A model generated the notes under the pieces. The model searched no databases. It was not told where the DNA came from and was given only the letters and a program-made list of their open reading frames with translations. The position numbers and the translations under genes were made by a program. 64,000 bases of DNA from NCBI RefSeq assembly GCF_000374085.1, contig NZ_KB893570.1, positions 65,155 through 129,154 on the forward strand, read 5' to 3'. Origin of the DNA: Spirosoma spitsbergense DSM 19989 (lineage in GTDB: Bacteria; Bacteroidota; Bacteroidia; Cytophagales; Spirosomataceae). This document shows, in pieces, positions 51,277 to 61,669 of this stretch (position 1 is its first letter; each line of letters opens with the position of its first letter).

Positions 51277-54200
51277 TTACTTTTGTCCAACACTCACCCG
51301 CTCACCCGCGGAATGCGCCGAAAATTCCGGTGCGTAGAAACACTGCACAGTGGCCACGCCCGCTGAAAAATCGCCAGTTTGGGCAACGCGCAGGTCGTAT
51401 TCAAAAACGTGCGTACCCACAGGCAGGTAGTTCATGAAGAAATCGGTGCTGGCATCGCGGGGGGATTCGTAGTACCCTAAACCATTCTGGTATTTGTAGC
51501 CCGACAAAGCCGCTATCGGCTCGAAGCCCGACGCACGGCTGTCTTTCAGGTGGACGTATTCCATTAACCGGTCCGTTTTAAGAATCAGGCGGACTTTGAT
51601 GAGGTCACCGGGTTTCAGGGGCGTTTTCTCCGTAATTGGCGTATTGACAGGGCCACTGGGCGAATCGTGTTGCACGTACAGCATTTTTTGCACCGACAAG
51701 CCTGCGCTACCGGGCATTACCTTATCCAGCGGTTCGAAATGCTGCCAGTATAACGCGCCCCATGCCGGTCCATCATCCTTTTTTGTGATGCTGATGTTGC
51801 CCATCTCTGGCCTTATTTCAGAAGCCACGTAAGTCACTTTCTGGTACCCCGTAATGGCATCGGCTTTCGTAACCCGGCTCTCAATGGGCTCCCCGCCCAG
51901 ACTCACCTGCGTAGTTGTGCCTGTGCTGAGCCAACTGCTACCCCGCAGCAAAAGGGCATAAACAGCTTCTGTAGTGGCTTTGGTGGATGACCACGACTGA
52001 GTCTGTTTCTGACGCAGCAGCCAGCGTTTCATGTCATCGACTTCTGCCGAAACCGGATTTATTTCGCCAAAAGCTTCAATTAGATAGGCCTGGGTTTCGA
52101 TGGGCGCTTGATACCACTGCAAACCGCTCACGTTGTCTGGCCAATACATGCCTAACTCGTCTGATTTCTTCGACCGTTCCCGCATAGAATTGATAATGCC
52201 CGTGGCGGTTTTTGTATCACCGAAACGATTGAGCCCCATGGCCGCTAAGGCCTGCCCCTGCAATGATTGTTTTGTCCAGTCGGCAGCTACCTGGCTTTTC
52301 ACGAACGACAGAAGTGTTTTTTCGACTGGTTTATCCTGATAGAAACTACGGGCGTAGAGATACTGCGTCGCCGAGAAGTACCACGAACCGATAACTTTGC
52401 CCTTCTTTTGGGTACTATTTTTTTGCTGTTCGTCCATCCAACGCTTCATTTCAGTATCGACGTATTGGATGGCACTGGTTTGCATTTCAGCTAGTTTTGG
52501 CTGTAGATCATCCGGGAACTGAACCGCACCGGCGGACCGGCCCAACCTGGTTAAATGGCCAAAGCCACTCAGAATATGCAATGTCATGGATAAATCCGGC
52601 TGCATCCCACCGAACCAGCGGAAGCCTCCTTCGGGCGTTTGTAACTGTTGCAGTTTTTCAAATGCCAACCGCTGTTCACTGGCCATCCGGTTGGCATCCA
52701 ACAGTTGGCCTAGCTTGGCCTGACGCTCGGTTTCGGAGCGGGCACTGGCCAGCCAGGGTGAGTTTTCGAGGGTAACGGCCTTCAGTTCTTCGTTGCTTTC
52801 GAGCGGAGATGTTGGCGGGTTTTTCTGCCAGGTATCAATCACCTGCCGGAATTCGGGTTTACTGTTTACGATATGAGCGGCCAAACTATTAGCATACAGC
52901 CGACTGAACAACTGCTCGGCGCATTCGTACCGGTATTCCATCAGGTACGGCAATGACTGTAAGGCGTACCAGGCGGGGTTGCCCGTTACCTCTACCGTTA
53001 GCCGTTCGTGCCGGGTGGGCAGTTCCGGGTTCAGTCCGGTCAGTTCTTTCAGCGTAAACGACTTCGTGGCCGGACCATTTACCCAGAATGGTTTGGTATC
53101 CGTTACCAGCATCCGGTTCGGCAGGATGGGTACGGTGAACTCTTCGCCATCCGTAAACGAACCGGATTGCACTGTAAAACGGCAGGTTACAGCATCCAGC
53201 CCCGATGGAATCACCAACGTCCAGCCAACTGCATGCCCCTGACCGGCCGCTACCGTAACAGTCGTTTGCAGATTGCCTTTTACTACTCTCTGATTGACAG
53301 ACTCTCCTGTCAGGGCGTTCACCAGACTGAGGGCTGCCGTTACGTCGAGCGTTTTATCACTCAGGTTATTGACGCGGGCTTGAACACGGATGGAATCGCC
53401 TTCGCGCAGAAAGCGGGGTGCATTGGCCGTAATCATCAGTTCTTTTTGGGTAATGATTTCCCGTTCCAGCGTACCCGTTTTCAGGTCTTTGGTGTGGGCG
53501 AAGGCTAGGAGCCGCCAGCGCGTAAGGGCTTCCGGCATTGTAAATTTCAGCACTATCCTCCCCTGCTCGTCGGTTTTCAGGTTTGGTAGGAAAAAAGCCG
53601 TTTCGTTGAAGTTTCGGCGGGGGTTAACGGTGGGTATACCATTTGAGGTAGCATTACCTAATGTTGATGGCTCGGCGGCAACTGCTTCGTACAGTTTTTC
53701 GACAGCGGGTGGAGATGCAAAACCATCTGCCGCCTGCATTGGAGCTGCCCGAGCGGCACTCATAGCGGCAACTTCCCCTTTAAACCTGATTCCAGAACCG
53801 CCATACGCAATCTGCCTGCTCCGCCCGATTGCCAATTGGTCATATTTCCTGATGGGTACCGCGGGTTCAGGTCTGTAGTGGTAGAACAGGCTGTAAGTGG
53901 ATTGCACTTCAAAACCACTGGAACGCCAGTTATAAAAGGCAGGCGTGTAGGAATTGTAAATAGCTGTTGGCCAGTTGAGTGGTACAAATGTATCCAGCGA
54001 GGCATCATAGAGGGTGGCTACCAGTTCGGCGGGTGTCTTTTCCAGTCCTTTTATCCGTAATGTCCATTCCTCCTGATCGCCAGGCTTAAGTTTGGTACGG
54101 AACGTTTCGGTTTCAATGGTCAATTGCTTGTTAGTGAACGGCACCGTTATCGTCTGCGACTTCTGGTAAAGTCGTCCGTTCTGTATCATCGCGAAATGCA

Positions 54201-57200
54201 CGGCGAATCCACCCCGCTGGCTTTCAGTAACGGGTAGTGCTATGCGCCGGGGCGTTCCGTCCGTTTTTAGCCACTCCTGCCGCACTATTTTGTGGGCTTC
54301 CTGAACAGTCATTAGTACATAGCCTGCCTGACCATTACCCACCCAGAAAACAGCTTCTTCACCCGGTTCGGCGGTGGCTTTGCGAACCTGTACCCAATTA
54401 TCAGGGCGGACGGAAGCCGTGGGCTGTTTATCGTTTACGGCGGCAAAAAACGCTTGCTCCGTAACGTTGTAACCCGTCGAGTCAGTCACGGTGAGTTCAG
54501 CTACATATTCGCCGGGAGTGTACCGGTCGGGGGTAAGTTTAATGAGTGAGTCGGCGGGAGAATTGATTGTTTGCTGTTGTACCACTTCTCCTTTCGGCCA
54601 TGAACGCAGGTCATTTTCGTCCGCGTATACGTCATTTGGAAATAGCTTTTCAAAATCAGCTTTGCTCAAAATATACCGGTCGGGTCGCGGCCACAGACGT
54701 TCGCGCAGTGGGCGCGTTGGTGGTTGTAAGCGATAAACCGTCAACTGACCTTTTGCTACTACCCGCTCCCCAGCCTGATTAGCAATCTTTACCGGAACCG
54801 TAGTTGGTTCACTCGTCTCCACCTGTGGCGGAACAGTCAGACTGATTTGCAAAGCGGAGTAGCCTATACCGAGCGTTTTTGTTGCCGAACGGGTTTCGCC
54901 CGCCCGGTCGGTAGCATCGATAGTAACAACAAAATCGAAAACCGGATTGGTAGCGCGGGCCTGCCCAGGGTCGGGTTCAGCCGTAAACGTGACACTGATG
55001 TCTCCCTGCGCATCCGTTTGCGCCACGCCATTTGTAATCTCGGTCTGGTTTGAATTTCGTGGCCCTCTAAAACCACCGTATCCACCAGACCACCAATCCC
55101 AGCGGGGTCGGAGTTGTCGCATGACCCGGTAGCGGACGTCGGCCCCATCGACAACCGCGCCCGAAAAAGTTTTAACATTAGCCGATACAGTAACTGCCTG
55201 ACCCAGTTTAAACGACTGCGTAATTGGGTTGACTTTTACTTCGAACGTGGGGCGTTTGTACTCTTCTATCTGAATTGCAGTGCTGCCGAAAGGCGTTTGC
55301 AGGGTCATCTGACCGGTTATTCGCCCGACGGGTGCGGTAAAACTGGCATCGAACGTACCGAATTCATTGGTTTTCAGCGTTTGCTTGGCAATACTTTTCC
55401 CGTTCTGGTCGAGAAAATCAAGGGTAACATCCTGATTCGGGCTCACCGCATACTGGTTCGTTTTGCCAGCGTATAGTAAACCCTTCACGTAAATCAACTG
55501 ACCGGGACGATAGATGGCCCTATCCGTAAAGAGATTAACGTGCGTTTGCGACTGCTCTTCATTATGTATTGTATAGTCCGGGTAATTGTACTGCTGCTCG
55601 GACAGGAGCATATCGTTGCCAACGGTAATCAGATACTGAAAACTCGATTGGGTCGGCATATCACTCGTGGGAATCTTAACCCAGCCGTTGGCATCCGTCG
55701 TATACGTTTTTACGGGTGTCAATGAATTAACCCTTATTACCGCGACCACTGCATTCCTGATGGGTTCACCCGTCAATCGATTCGTTACGACAATCGGTTG
55801 GGTTGCTCCATTGGTTGCTGACGTCAACAGATAACTAAGCCCCGACACGGTAAAGGATGCGAACTGAACTGGCTCTGTCTTATCGGAAAACGTATCGTCT
55901 GATGTGGCTAACAGGATATACTGCCCGATGGGTAACCCCTTAACCGGTATCTCTACCGAATGCTGGTTGAGGTCTCCGTTGTCGGGTAAGGAAACGGAGG
56001 TTTCGACCACAAAAGGTCGTTTGAGCCATACTGCATACAATTTCTTTCGCTGCTCCTCATTGCCATTATTGTTTTGGAACGTTTGCACCTCAGCGACCGT
56101 CGCCCGGAAAATCCGGTAAAGTAATTTGCTAACGTTCTGATAGCTGACCAGCGCCCGAAATGGCTTATCCGGTACATTCACCTGCTCTACCTGCACAGTG
56201 AAGGTAGGGGCAGTCAGACGACTCAGCAGTTGCGCAGCCTGTTTGGCTGATAGCGTTTTGGGGAACCGTTTAATAATATCGCGGCACAGGTCGGCGGACT
56301 GTTTCCGGTTCCAGCGCGATGGATCAGTTTTTGGGTCTTTGGGGTCATCGTTATCATCCAATGGACGAACCGGACTACCCGTATTCGCCAGAAACTGTGC
56401 TAGCTGAAAAGTATAAACCGCTTCGGTTGGCCGGTTTTTGTACTGGGTAATCTGATCGTTCAGCGTTTTTTGGTACAGCGAATCGCGCTTTGGCAGCGTA
56501 CTATGCCGATGAACAAATTCCAGTCGCTGCACATCCGTGTCCGCCAGTGCGTCGGGCGATGCGTCATTCAAATGAAAGGCCACTACTTGCTGGTACAATA
56601 GCAACGCCTGATAACGACCCGAGAGTGAATCCAGGCTTTGAATCGTGAGTTTGGCAAATGTTTCGGGATTGGAAAAGTAATCCGGCCGGTCCAGTTCAAA
56701 CCGAAAAACAGGCTTCAGTAAGTCAGGCTCGGTATTCTGAAAGAAGTCGATTGCCCGGTGAGCGAGCAGGTCATACAGCGTAGGTCGAAGTGGTCGCACA
56801 TCCGGGTCGCCTTTATCCAACAGGGCATCATAGGCCGAAATGGGCGTTTTTTGTAATAGGGTCTTTTGCTGAACAGATGCCAGATAGGCAGATGTCACAG
56901 CATCGACCAATTGGTGCGCATCCCAGGTTGTAAAATCACCCGTCGAATCATTCGGGTTTGGCAATTGATTTGACGGAGCATTGGGCGTAGTCTTACCAAC
57001 CGTGGCCCGGCCAATCGTGGCACGATCATAAAATTTGTAGCGGTTTTGCTGGAAATACTGCCAATACACATCCGCCAGTACCGATTGCAGAACGGACTTG
57101 GCCGGTTCGGGCGTGTCGACAACATCTGTTCGTATAGAGCGGACCAATTCTTTATACGCTTTTTCATCCGAGTAACTCCGGAAAATCATCCGCGACATGA

Positions 57201-57405
57201 CCGCTTTAGCCACCTGCGGATAGTTTTCCTGTGCTTTGGCTTCCTTATAAATTCGGTTAGCTATTTCCAGGGCAGATTTTGGTAAGCCCTTAGCTGCCAG
57301 GGAATCAGCTCGTTTCCAGTCGCGGGCGTAATCGGGCATGGGTTTATTCTGAGCAGATGAGGCCAGTGACAACAGAACGAAGAAAAGAGTCAGGTAAGCA
57401 TGCAT
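51277..57405 (-). CDS. Bacterial alpha-2-macroglobulin with thioester
   Basis: A 2042-residue exported protein with a signal peptide (cleavage near LASSAQ, residue 19). The N-terminal third is helical and repeat-like (TPR-type). MG domains follow, including the MG2-type block VNLFTDRAIYRPGQLIYVKGLLY. The A2M family core follows (LPNLKTDEQGRIVLKFTMPEALTRWRLLAFAHT). The thioester motif Cys1495-A-E-Q is in YECAEQLFSR, and the thioester domain after it includes GGFRWFGGMQPDLS. In this family it traps proteases that attack the envelope. No penicillin-binding protein 1C gene, the usual partner in proteobacteria, is next to it. Confidence 0.93.
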   Translation of the reverse strand: MHAYLTLFFVLLSLASSAQNKPMPDYARDWKRADSLAAKGLPKSALEIANRIYKEAKAQENYPQVAKAVMSRMIFRSYSDEKAYKELVRSIRTDVVDTPEPAKSVLQSVLADVYWQYFQQNRYKFYDRATIGRATVGKTTPNAPSNQLPNPNDSTGDFTTWDAHQLVDAVTSAYLASVQQKTLLQKTPISAYDALLDKGDPDVRPLRPTLYDLLAHRAIDFFQNTEPDLLKPVFRFELDRPDYFSNPETFAKLTIQSLDSLSGRYQALLLYQQVVAFHLNDASPDALADTDVQRLEFVHRHSTLPKRDSLYQKTLNDQITQYKNRPTEAVYTFQLAQFLANTGSPVRPLDDNDDPKDPKTDPSRWNRKQSADLCRDIIKRFPKTLSAKQAAQLLSRLTAPTFTVQVEQVNVPDKPFRALVSYQNVSKLLYRIFRATVAEVQTFQNNNGNEEQRKKLYAVWLKRPFVVETSVSLPDNGDLNQHSVEIPVKGLPIGQYILLATSDDTFSDKTEPVQFASFTVSGLSYLLTSATNGATQPIVVTNRLTGEPIRNAVVAVIRVNSLTPVKTYTTDANGWVKIPTSDMPTQSSFQYLITVGNDMLLSEQQYNYPDYTIHNEEQSQTHVNLFTDRAIYRPGQLIYVKGLLYAGKTNQYAVSPNQDVTLDFLDQNGKSIAKQTLKTNEFGTFDASFTAPVGRITGQMTLQTPFGSTAIQIEEYKRPTFEVKVNPITQSFKLGQAVTVSANVKTFSGAVVDGADVRYRVMRQLRPRWDWWSGGYGGFRGPRNSNQTEITNGVAQTDAQGDISVTFTAEPDPGQARATNPVFDFVVTIDATDRAGETRSATKTLGIGYSALQISLTVPPQVETSEPTTVPVKIANQAGERVVAKGQLTVYRLQPPTRPLRERLWPRPDRYILSKADFEKLFPNDVYADENDLRSWPKGEVVQQQTINSPADSLIKLTPDRYTPGEYVAELTVTDSTGYNVTEQAFFAAVNDKQPTASVRPDNWVQVRKATAEPGEEAVFWVGNGQAGYVLMTVQEAHKIVRQEWLKTDGTPRRIALPVTESQRGGFAVHFAMIQNGRLYQKSQTITVPFTNKQLTIETETFRTKLKPGDQEEWTLRIKGLEKTPAELVATLYDASLDTFVPLNWPTAIYNSYTPAFYNWRSSGFEVQSTYSLFYHYRPEPAVPIRKYDQLAIGRSRQIAYGGSGIRFKGEVAAMSAARAAPMQAADGFASPPAVEKLYEAVAAEPSTLGNATSNGIPTVNPRRNFNETAFFLPNLKTDEQGRIVLKFTMPEALTRWRLLAFAHTKDLKTGTLEREIITQKELMITANAPRFLREGDSIRVQARVNNLSDKTLDVTAALSLVNALTGESVNQRVVKGNLQTTVTVAAGQGHAVGWTLVIPSGLDAVTCRFTVQSGSFTDGEEFTVPILPNRMLVTDTKPFWVNGPATKSFTLKELTGLNPELPTRHERLTVEVTGNPAWYALQSLPYLMEYRYECAEQLFSRLYANSLAAHIVNSKPEFRQVIDTWQKNPPTSPLESNEELKAVTLENSPWLASARSETERQAKLGQLLDANRMASEQRLAFEKLQQLQTPEGGFRWFGGMQPDLSMTLHILSGFGHLTRLGRSAGAVQFPDDLQPKLAEMQTSAIQYVDTEMKRWMDEQQKNSTQKKGKVIGSWYFSATQYLYARSFYQDKPVEKTLLSFVKSQVAADWTKQSLQGQALAAMGLNRFGDTKTATGIINSMRERSKKSDELGMYWPDNVSGLQWYQAPIETQAYLIEAFGEINPVSAEVDDMKRWLLRQKQTQSWSSTKATTEAVYALLLRGSSWLSTGTTTQVSLGGEPIESRVTKADAITGYQKVTYVASEIRPEMGNISITKKDDGPAWGALYWQHFEPLDKVMPGSAGLSVQKMLYVQHDSPSGPVNTPITEKTPLKPGDLIKVRLILKTDRLMEYVHLKDSRASGFEPIAALSGYKYQNGLGYYESPRDASTDFFMNYLPVGTHVFEYDLRVAQTGDFSAGVATVQCFYAPEFSAHSAGERVSVGQK

Positions 57406-57552
57406 AGATTATGGCGGTAGCAGGTTGTTGGAATAGATAAGTAAAAGCAGTTTTTCCACAACATTCTTTACTAAGACCCTGGTACGAGTGAAAGGGTTTA
57501 ATTAACTCCGGTAAGTATATTTAGCCTTATTTAGCTCATACGCCTTTCTGCT

Positions 57553-58134
57553 ATGCCTGCACTGCTCGTGTTATTCGCTTATCTTCTTCCGTTTTTCATA
57601 CAGCCCGAGGTAAAAAAAACGTACCCGATTGGTCAAATCAAGGTGGATTCCGGAGAGATACTTTTTTGGTTATATGATGAAACCCCTGTTCATAAAGCCA
57701 GTTTCATCAAACTCGCTAACGAAGGGTACTGGGATACGCTTACCTTCAATCGGGTCATCAACAATTTTGTGGCGCAGGGCGGTTGCCCCGATACACCGGC
57801 GGGTTTCTCCAATTCGCCCTATCTACTAAAACCTGAATTCAATCCCGCTATACGGCATACATACGGCGCCGTAGGTGCCGGTCGTGATAATAATCCAGAC
57901 AAGCTTTCTGCGGGTTGTCAGTTTTATATCGTGCAGAATAAAAACGGGCTTCCCCGTCTCGACAATAACTACACCGTTTTCGGACAGGTTTTCAGAGGAA
58001 TGGAATTGATAGATACCATTGTAGCCCTTAAAACCGACTCGACCAATACACCATTGACACCCATTAGGCTGGATATTAACGTACTCAACCTAACGGCTGG
58101 AGAACTGAAAAAGCTGGGTTATATAGTAAAATAA
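57553..58134 (+). CDS. Peptidyl-prolyl cis-trans isomerase, cyclophilin type, exported
   Basis: A 193-residue cyclophilin with a hydrophobic N-terminus (about residues 1-18) that suggests export. It contains NFVAQGG and the core sequence SAGCQFYIVQNKNGLPRLDNNYTVFGQVFRGM, which holds the usual Phe and Trp/Leu-region residues of the active site. It is flanked by two envelope genes on the other strand. Confidence 0.93.
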   Translation: MPALLVLFAYLLPFFIQPEVKKTYPIGQIKVDSGEILFWLYDETPVHKASFIKLANEGYWDTLTFNRVINNFVAQGGCPDTPAGFSNSPYLLKPEFNPAIRHTYGAVGAGRDNNPDKLSAGCQFYIVQNKNGLPRLDNNYTVFGQVFRGMELIDTIVALKTDSTNTPLTPIRLDINVLNLTAGELKKLGYIVK

Positions 58135-58196
58135 CCTTACCGTTTATGCTATTTCTCTATATTCAAATAGCCTCTATCTGAAAGCTGGGAGAGCTG

Positions 58197-61100
58197 TCAC
58201 TTTTTCACCGAATACATTACTTTTTCAGAGCCCGGCAGCCCATCGAAACTTATTCCCTCAGCCACCACCTGAATCGTTGTTGCGTTATCTGTGTTGTAAA
58301 ACGTTACGGTTGCCTTACCGTTGGCATCGGTTTGTAGGGCTGGATTCCAATACAAAGTAGCCCGAAAATCAACCGGAGTCGTACTGATGGTCGAGTTGGC
58401 ATACTGGGGTGAGTAAAACTCCCGGCTAACCGCGTAACCGACGACTTTACTGATAACCTGATTGATTTTTGCATCTCCTTCCCCACCCCGCCGGGTAAGA
58501 ATATTAACGACGCCAGCGCTAGCCCGTACGCCAAAGATGGCGTAGGTAGCCGGATTCTTTAACACATCAATCGCTTCAACATCGTTGGGATTAATGGTTG
58601 CCAGAACGTTATTATCTATTATAATCCCATCTATCATAACTGCGGCCGGTTCGTTACGAATACTTATCGAACCGGAGCCATCTCTATTCATAAAAACGTC
58701 AACGCCCGCTACTTGGCCCTGTATCATACGCAACACATTAGGCATTGACCGCATCTGATCGGTAGCTACTACGGTTGCATCCGCAGTCCCGTACATTATA
58801 CGCCGGGAATCGGTCCGGCTGGCATCTAATTTCCGGGCTTTCACATTCACGGTCTGTAGCAACCGGCCGCCATTTTCGCGCAGTTGTCTGGTTAACGCCT
58901 GCATTTCCAATGCCTGATTAATAAGGGCCTGCTGGTCGGCTTTGCCACTAACCGCTAAGGAAGGCAAGGACACAAAATCGGGTGCCGTCTGTTCATTCAA
59001 TGATAGCCGGATGGGCCGATTCGTACCGTGACGGATAATGATCGTTGCCGTATCGGAAAACAACAGGTTCACCATCGAAAACCGACCATCCTTATCCGTT
59101 GTGATGTCCATCGGTATTAAACGCTGGCCCGTTTTTAACATACCTGTCAACGAATCTTCACGAGCCAGTTTGTGGTCATCCCCATAGCGTACCTGACCGC
59201 CTATAGATAAGCCTGTTTCCGGGCTATAAATCGGGCGAGTGGCGCTATCGCTCAAGATGGCCTGCCAACTAAAGCGTCGCCAGCCGTGGGTCATCATCAC
59301 ATAATCCAGATACTGTCGGGCGTGGGTTTGCATCGAATCAAAATAATATTCCGGGGCTTCGATATGACCCCGTAAATCGGAGGTCAGCAACAGGTAACTC
59401 CGTAGGGTAGCGGCTCCAGTCTCCAGCTCTAATGCCTGTTTAGTGTCAGTAACGGCTAATGAGAGTTTAGTAGAAACGGGTTTTCCCGATGGATTACTGA
59501 CCAAAAAGTTGAGCGTAACGGGTTGCCGGGGCCGATACGTGTCTTTATCGGACTGAATTTGAATGTGTAATTCCCGGTGCTGATTGATAAATGCCAGTCG
59601 CTCCGCCACAGGGTGATTATCGGCATCAAACAGCGTAAGATGCAAAACCCCATCCTGCCGAATCGAATCATAAGGAATGGCCACCAGCATTTCGGTTTTG
59701 CTGGCACCCAACTGCACCTGATAGCAAACATGCCCCCGCACATGCGCAAACAAGGTTAACTGCCCCATCTCGGGCTGATTACTCCGAATCAATACGCGTA
59801 GAGCCTGGGGATTGGTCAGGTTATCGACTGCCAATTCATAGCCGGTGGGTTGTGCCGATGGCACGTCAACCGCGGTTAGCTGACCATCGGCAGAGGAGGC
59901 CAACACGCGGTAATGCTGGCCGGGTAGGGGCGTAAGTGTAAACGTGCCCATTCCCTGATGCAGGCTTTGAAAATCGCTTAGCGTGTCCCCTTTTTGATTT
60001 GTTAGCACACCCATTATGGCTACGCTCTGGCCCTGGCCATCGAGTGCCTGAAACGCTACCCGTGCAGGCAGTCCTTCCACTAAGTTGCCACCTTCGGGAA
60101 ACAGGCGTAACGTTAGTCCGACTGCCGGGGTCAATGTATTGGCTACCGGAAAGTCAGTTCCTGACTCAATCCGTATACGTTTTTGGAATAGGAATTCATC
60201 GCCCGTGTTCCGCATCCAGTTGGTGTAGGCCAGGAGTTGATAGGTGCCGCCAGGTAGCGAAGCGGGCAGGGTGATATTGCCCGGAGCCTGCCCCGTACTA
60301 TCAATGTGGAGCATTTGGCTAACCCGAAGCCTTCCGGTCGAATCAACCAGATTCACGTACAGCGTCTGGCTTAGAGCGTCGGGCTTATGCTCGGCAGCAT
60401 CAACCAAATACGCATTATACCAGAGGGTATCGCCCGCTACGTACTGCATCCGGTCGGTGTGCAAATAGACTTTCTCCGCATAATAAGCGGTTTTGTCAGT
60501 GGGTAATGCCTGCGCCAATACAGTTTCACTCGGGGCAATCGACCCATCTAGTTGCGCAGGTTGCCAGTCGGCGGGGAGTAGGGTTGACAGCCGATCCTGA
60601 GCTAAAGAGCCTTGCATCTGTACACCATTCGGCACGGTAATCCAGCCATTGGTGAGTATCTGCATCGAACCAGTGGGTATCTTTATTCTGGTATATGCAT
60701 AGCGGGCATCCCTATACGGCGAGTATGGCGATTGAGCTTTGGTGTAAAAAACAATGAGGGGCTTGGCGAGAACAAGCGTTCGTTCAAACGGCAGTTGGCC
60801 CGGCTGAATCAGGTCCGACTGGTGAATAGGCTGTAGCTTCTGACCAATGGCCTGTTTTAGCGTAACCGAACCACTTGAATCGTAGGTTGACAGGGTAGAA
60901 TCCTGTTCCTCATATACCAGAAAGTTCTGCTGTTCGTAATTACCGGCGATTAAGCTGGCCATCAGATGCCGGGTTGAGCCTAAGTAGGCCCGCATCCGGT
61001 TCCGCTGAAACCGTTTTTCCTGCCGCTTGTTTTTTGGATCAATTTCTTCAAACCGAGCCGAGCCACCGTAGTACACCTGCTTCGCTTCGCCATCGAAATA

Positions 61101-61658
61101 CACCAGGTCGAACCAGAGTCGGTAGCCTAATGCCTGGTTCTCTATTTGGAGCGGCTCCGTAACCACAGCTTTCAGATGCCCGTTATCCTCCCCGAAATGA
61201 AGAACATCAGGATTGAGCAATACACATTGGCTGCCGAAGGGTTCGCCGAATAGTTGACTCTTAAACTGTTGAAGCTGCCGCTGCCACACCTTCTCGTTCC
61301 GCTTAGCCGTTACGGTTACCCCAGCCAACGTTTGATCGCCGGGTTTCAGCCGAAAGGTTATCGGTTGAACCTCAGTACTGATCAGACGCAACGTTTGCCG
61401 GGCTGTTTGATAACCCACAAACGAAGCCACTACCTCCACGGTACCCAATGGTACATTAATCAGCACGAAGTGGCCTTTGGTATCGCTGACGGTGCCGTGT
61501 GTGCTGTTGTTCAAATAAACATTGGCAAATGGCATGGGCTGGCCGGTAACGGCATCGTTGACGTACCCTGATAGCGTAATTGTGGTCTGGGCGAAGGATG
61601 CCAGCCCACAACTGGTGAGCAGCCAGGTGGTACAAATCAGAAAGGCATAACAACGCAT
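58197..61658 (-). CDS. TonB-plug/macroglobulin-type surface protein without a barrel
   Basis: A 1153-residue protein with a signal peptide (about 1-23). A carboxypeptidase-regulatory-like domain (about 25-110, LSGYVNDAVTGQPMPFANVYL) is followed by an MG2-like domain (about 395-500, KVYLHTDRMQYVAGDTLWYNAYLVD). Beta-rich repeats follow, then a TonB-receptor plug-like domain (about 940-1045, PNVLRMIQGQVAGVDV and ASAGVVNILTRRGG). The C-terminus ends as a macroglobulin-like strand region (FRATLYWNPALQTDANGKATVTFYNTD), with no 22-strand barrel. The function is unknown. It may partner with the macroglobulin gene nearby. Confidence 0.82.
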   Translation of the reverse strand: MRCYAFLICTTWLLTSCGLASFAQTTITLSGYVNDAVTGQPMPFANVYLNNSTHGTVSDTKGHFVLINVPLGTVEVVASFVGYQTARQTLRLISTEVQPITFRLKPGDQTLAGVTVTAKRNEKVWQRQLQQFKSQLFGEPFGSQCVLLNPDVLHFGEDNGHLKAVVTEPLQIENQALGYRLWFDLVYFDGEAKQVYYGGSARFEEIDPKNKRQEKRFQRNRMRAYLGSTRHLMASLIAGNYEQQNFLVYEEQDSTLSTYDSSGSVTLKQAIGQKLQPIHQSDLIQPGQLPFERTLVLAKPLIVFYTKAQSPYSPYRDARYAYTRIKIPTGSMQILTNGWITVPNGVQMQGSLAQDRLSTLLPADWQPAQLDGSIAPSETVLAQALPTDKTAYYAEKVYLHTDRMQYVAGDTLWYNAYLVDAAEHKPDALSQTLYVNLVDSTGRLRVSQMLHIDSTGQAPGNITLPASLPGGTYQLLAYTNWMRNTGDEFLFQKRIRIESGTDFPVANTLTPAVGLTLRLFPEGGNLVEGLPARVAFQALDGQGQSVAIMGVLTNQKGDTLSDFQSLHQGMGTFTLTPLPGQHYRVLASSADGQLTAVDVPSAQPTGYELAVDNLTNPQALRVLIRSNQPEMGQLTLFAHVRGHVCYQVQLGASKTEMLVAIPYDSIRQDGVLHLTLFDADNHPVAERLAFINQHRELHIQIQSDKDTYRPRQPVTLNFLVSNPSGKPVSTKLSLAVTDTKQALELETGAATLRSYLLLTSDLRGHIEAPEYYFDSMQTHARQYLDYVMMTHGWRRFSWQAILSDSATRPIYSPETGLSIGGQVRYGDDHKLAREDSLTGMLKTGQRLIPMDITTDKDGRFSMVNLLFSDTATIIIRHGTNRPIRLSLNEQTAPDFVSLPSLAVSGKADQQALINQALEMQALTRQLRENGGRLLQTVNVKARKLDASRTDSRRIMYGTADATVVATDQMRSMPNVLRMIQGQVAGVDVFMNRDGSGSISIRNEPAAVMIDGIIIDNNVLATINPNDVEAIDVLKNPATYAIFGVRASAGVVNILTRRGGEGDAKINQVISKVVGYAVSREFYSPQYANSTISTTPVDFRATLYWNPALQTDANGKATVTFYNTDNATTIQVVAEGISFDGLPGSEKVMYSVKK

Positions 61659-61669
61659 ATTGGCTACTG

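Noticed and set aside
53008-53508. A 166-residue plus-strand frame inside the macroglobulin gene
   Set aside because: It lacks any domain sense and lies within a clearly coding 6-kb gene on the other strand.
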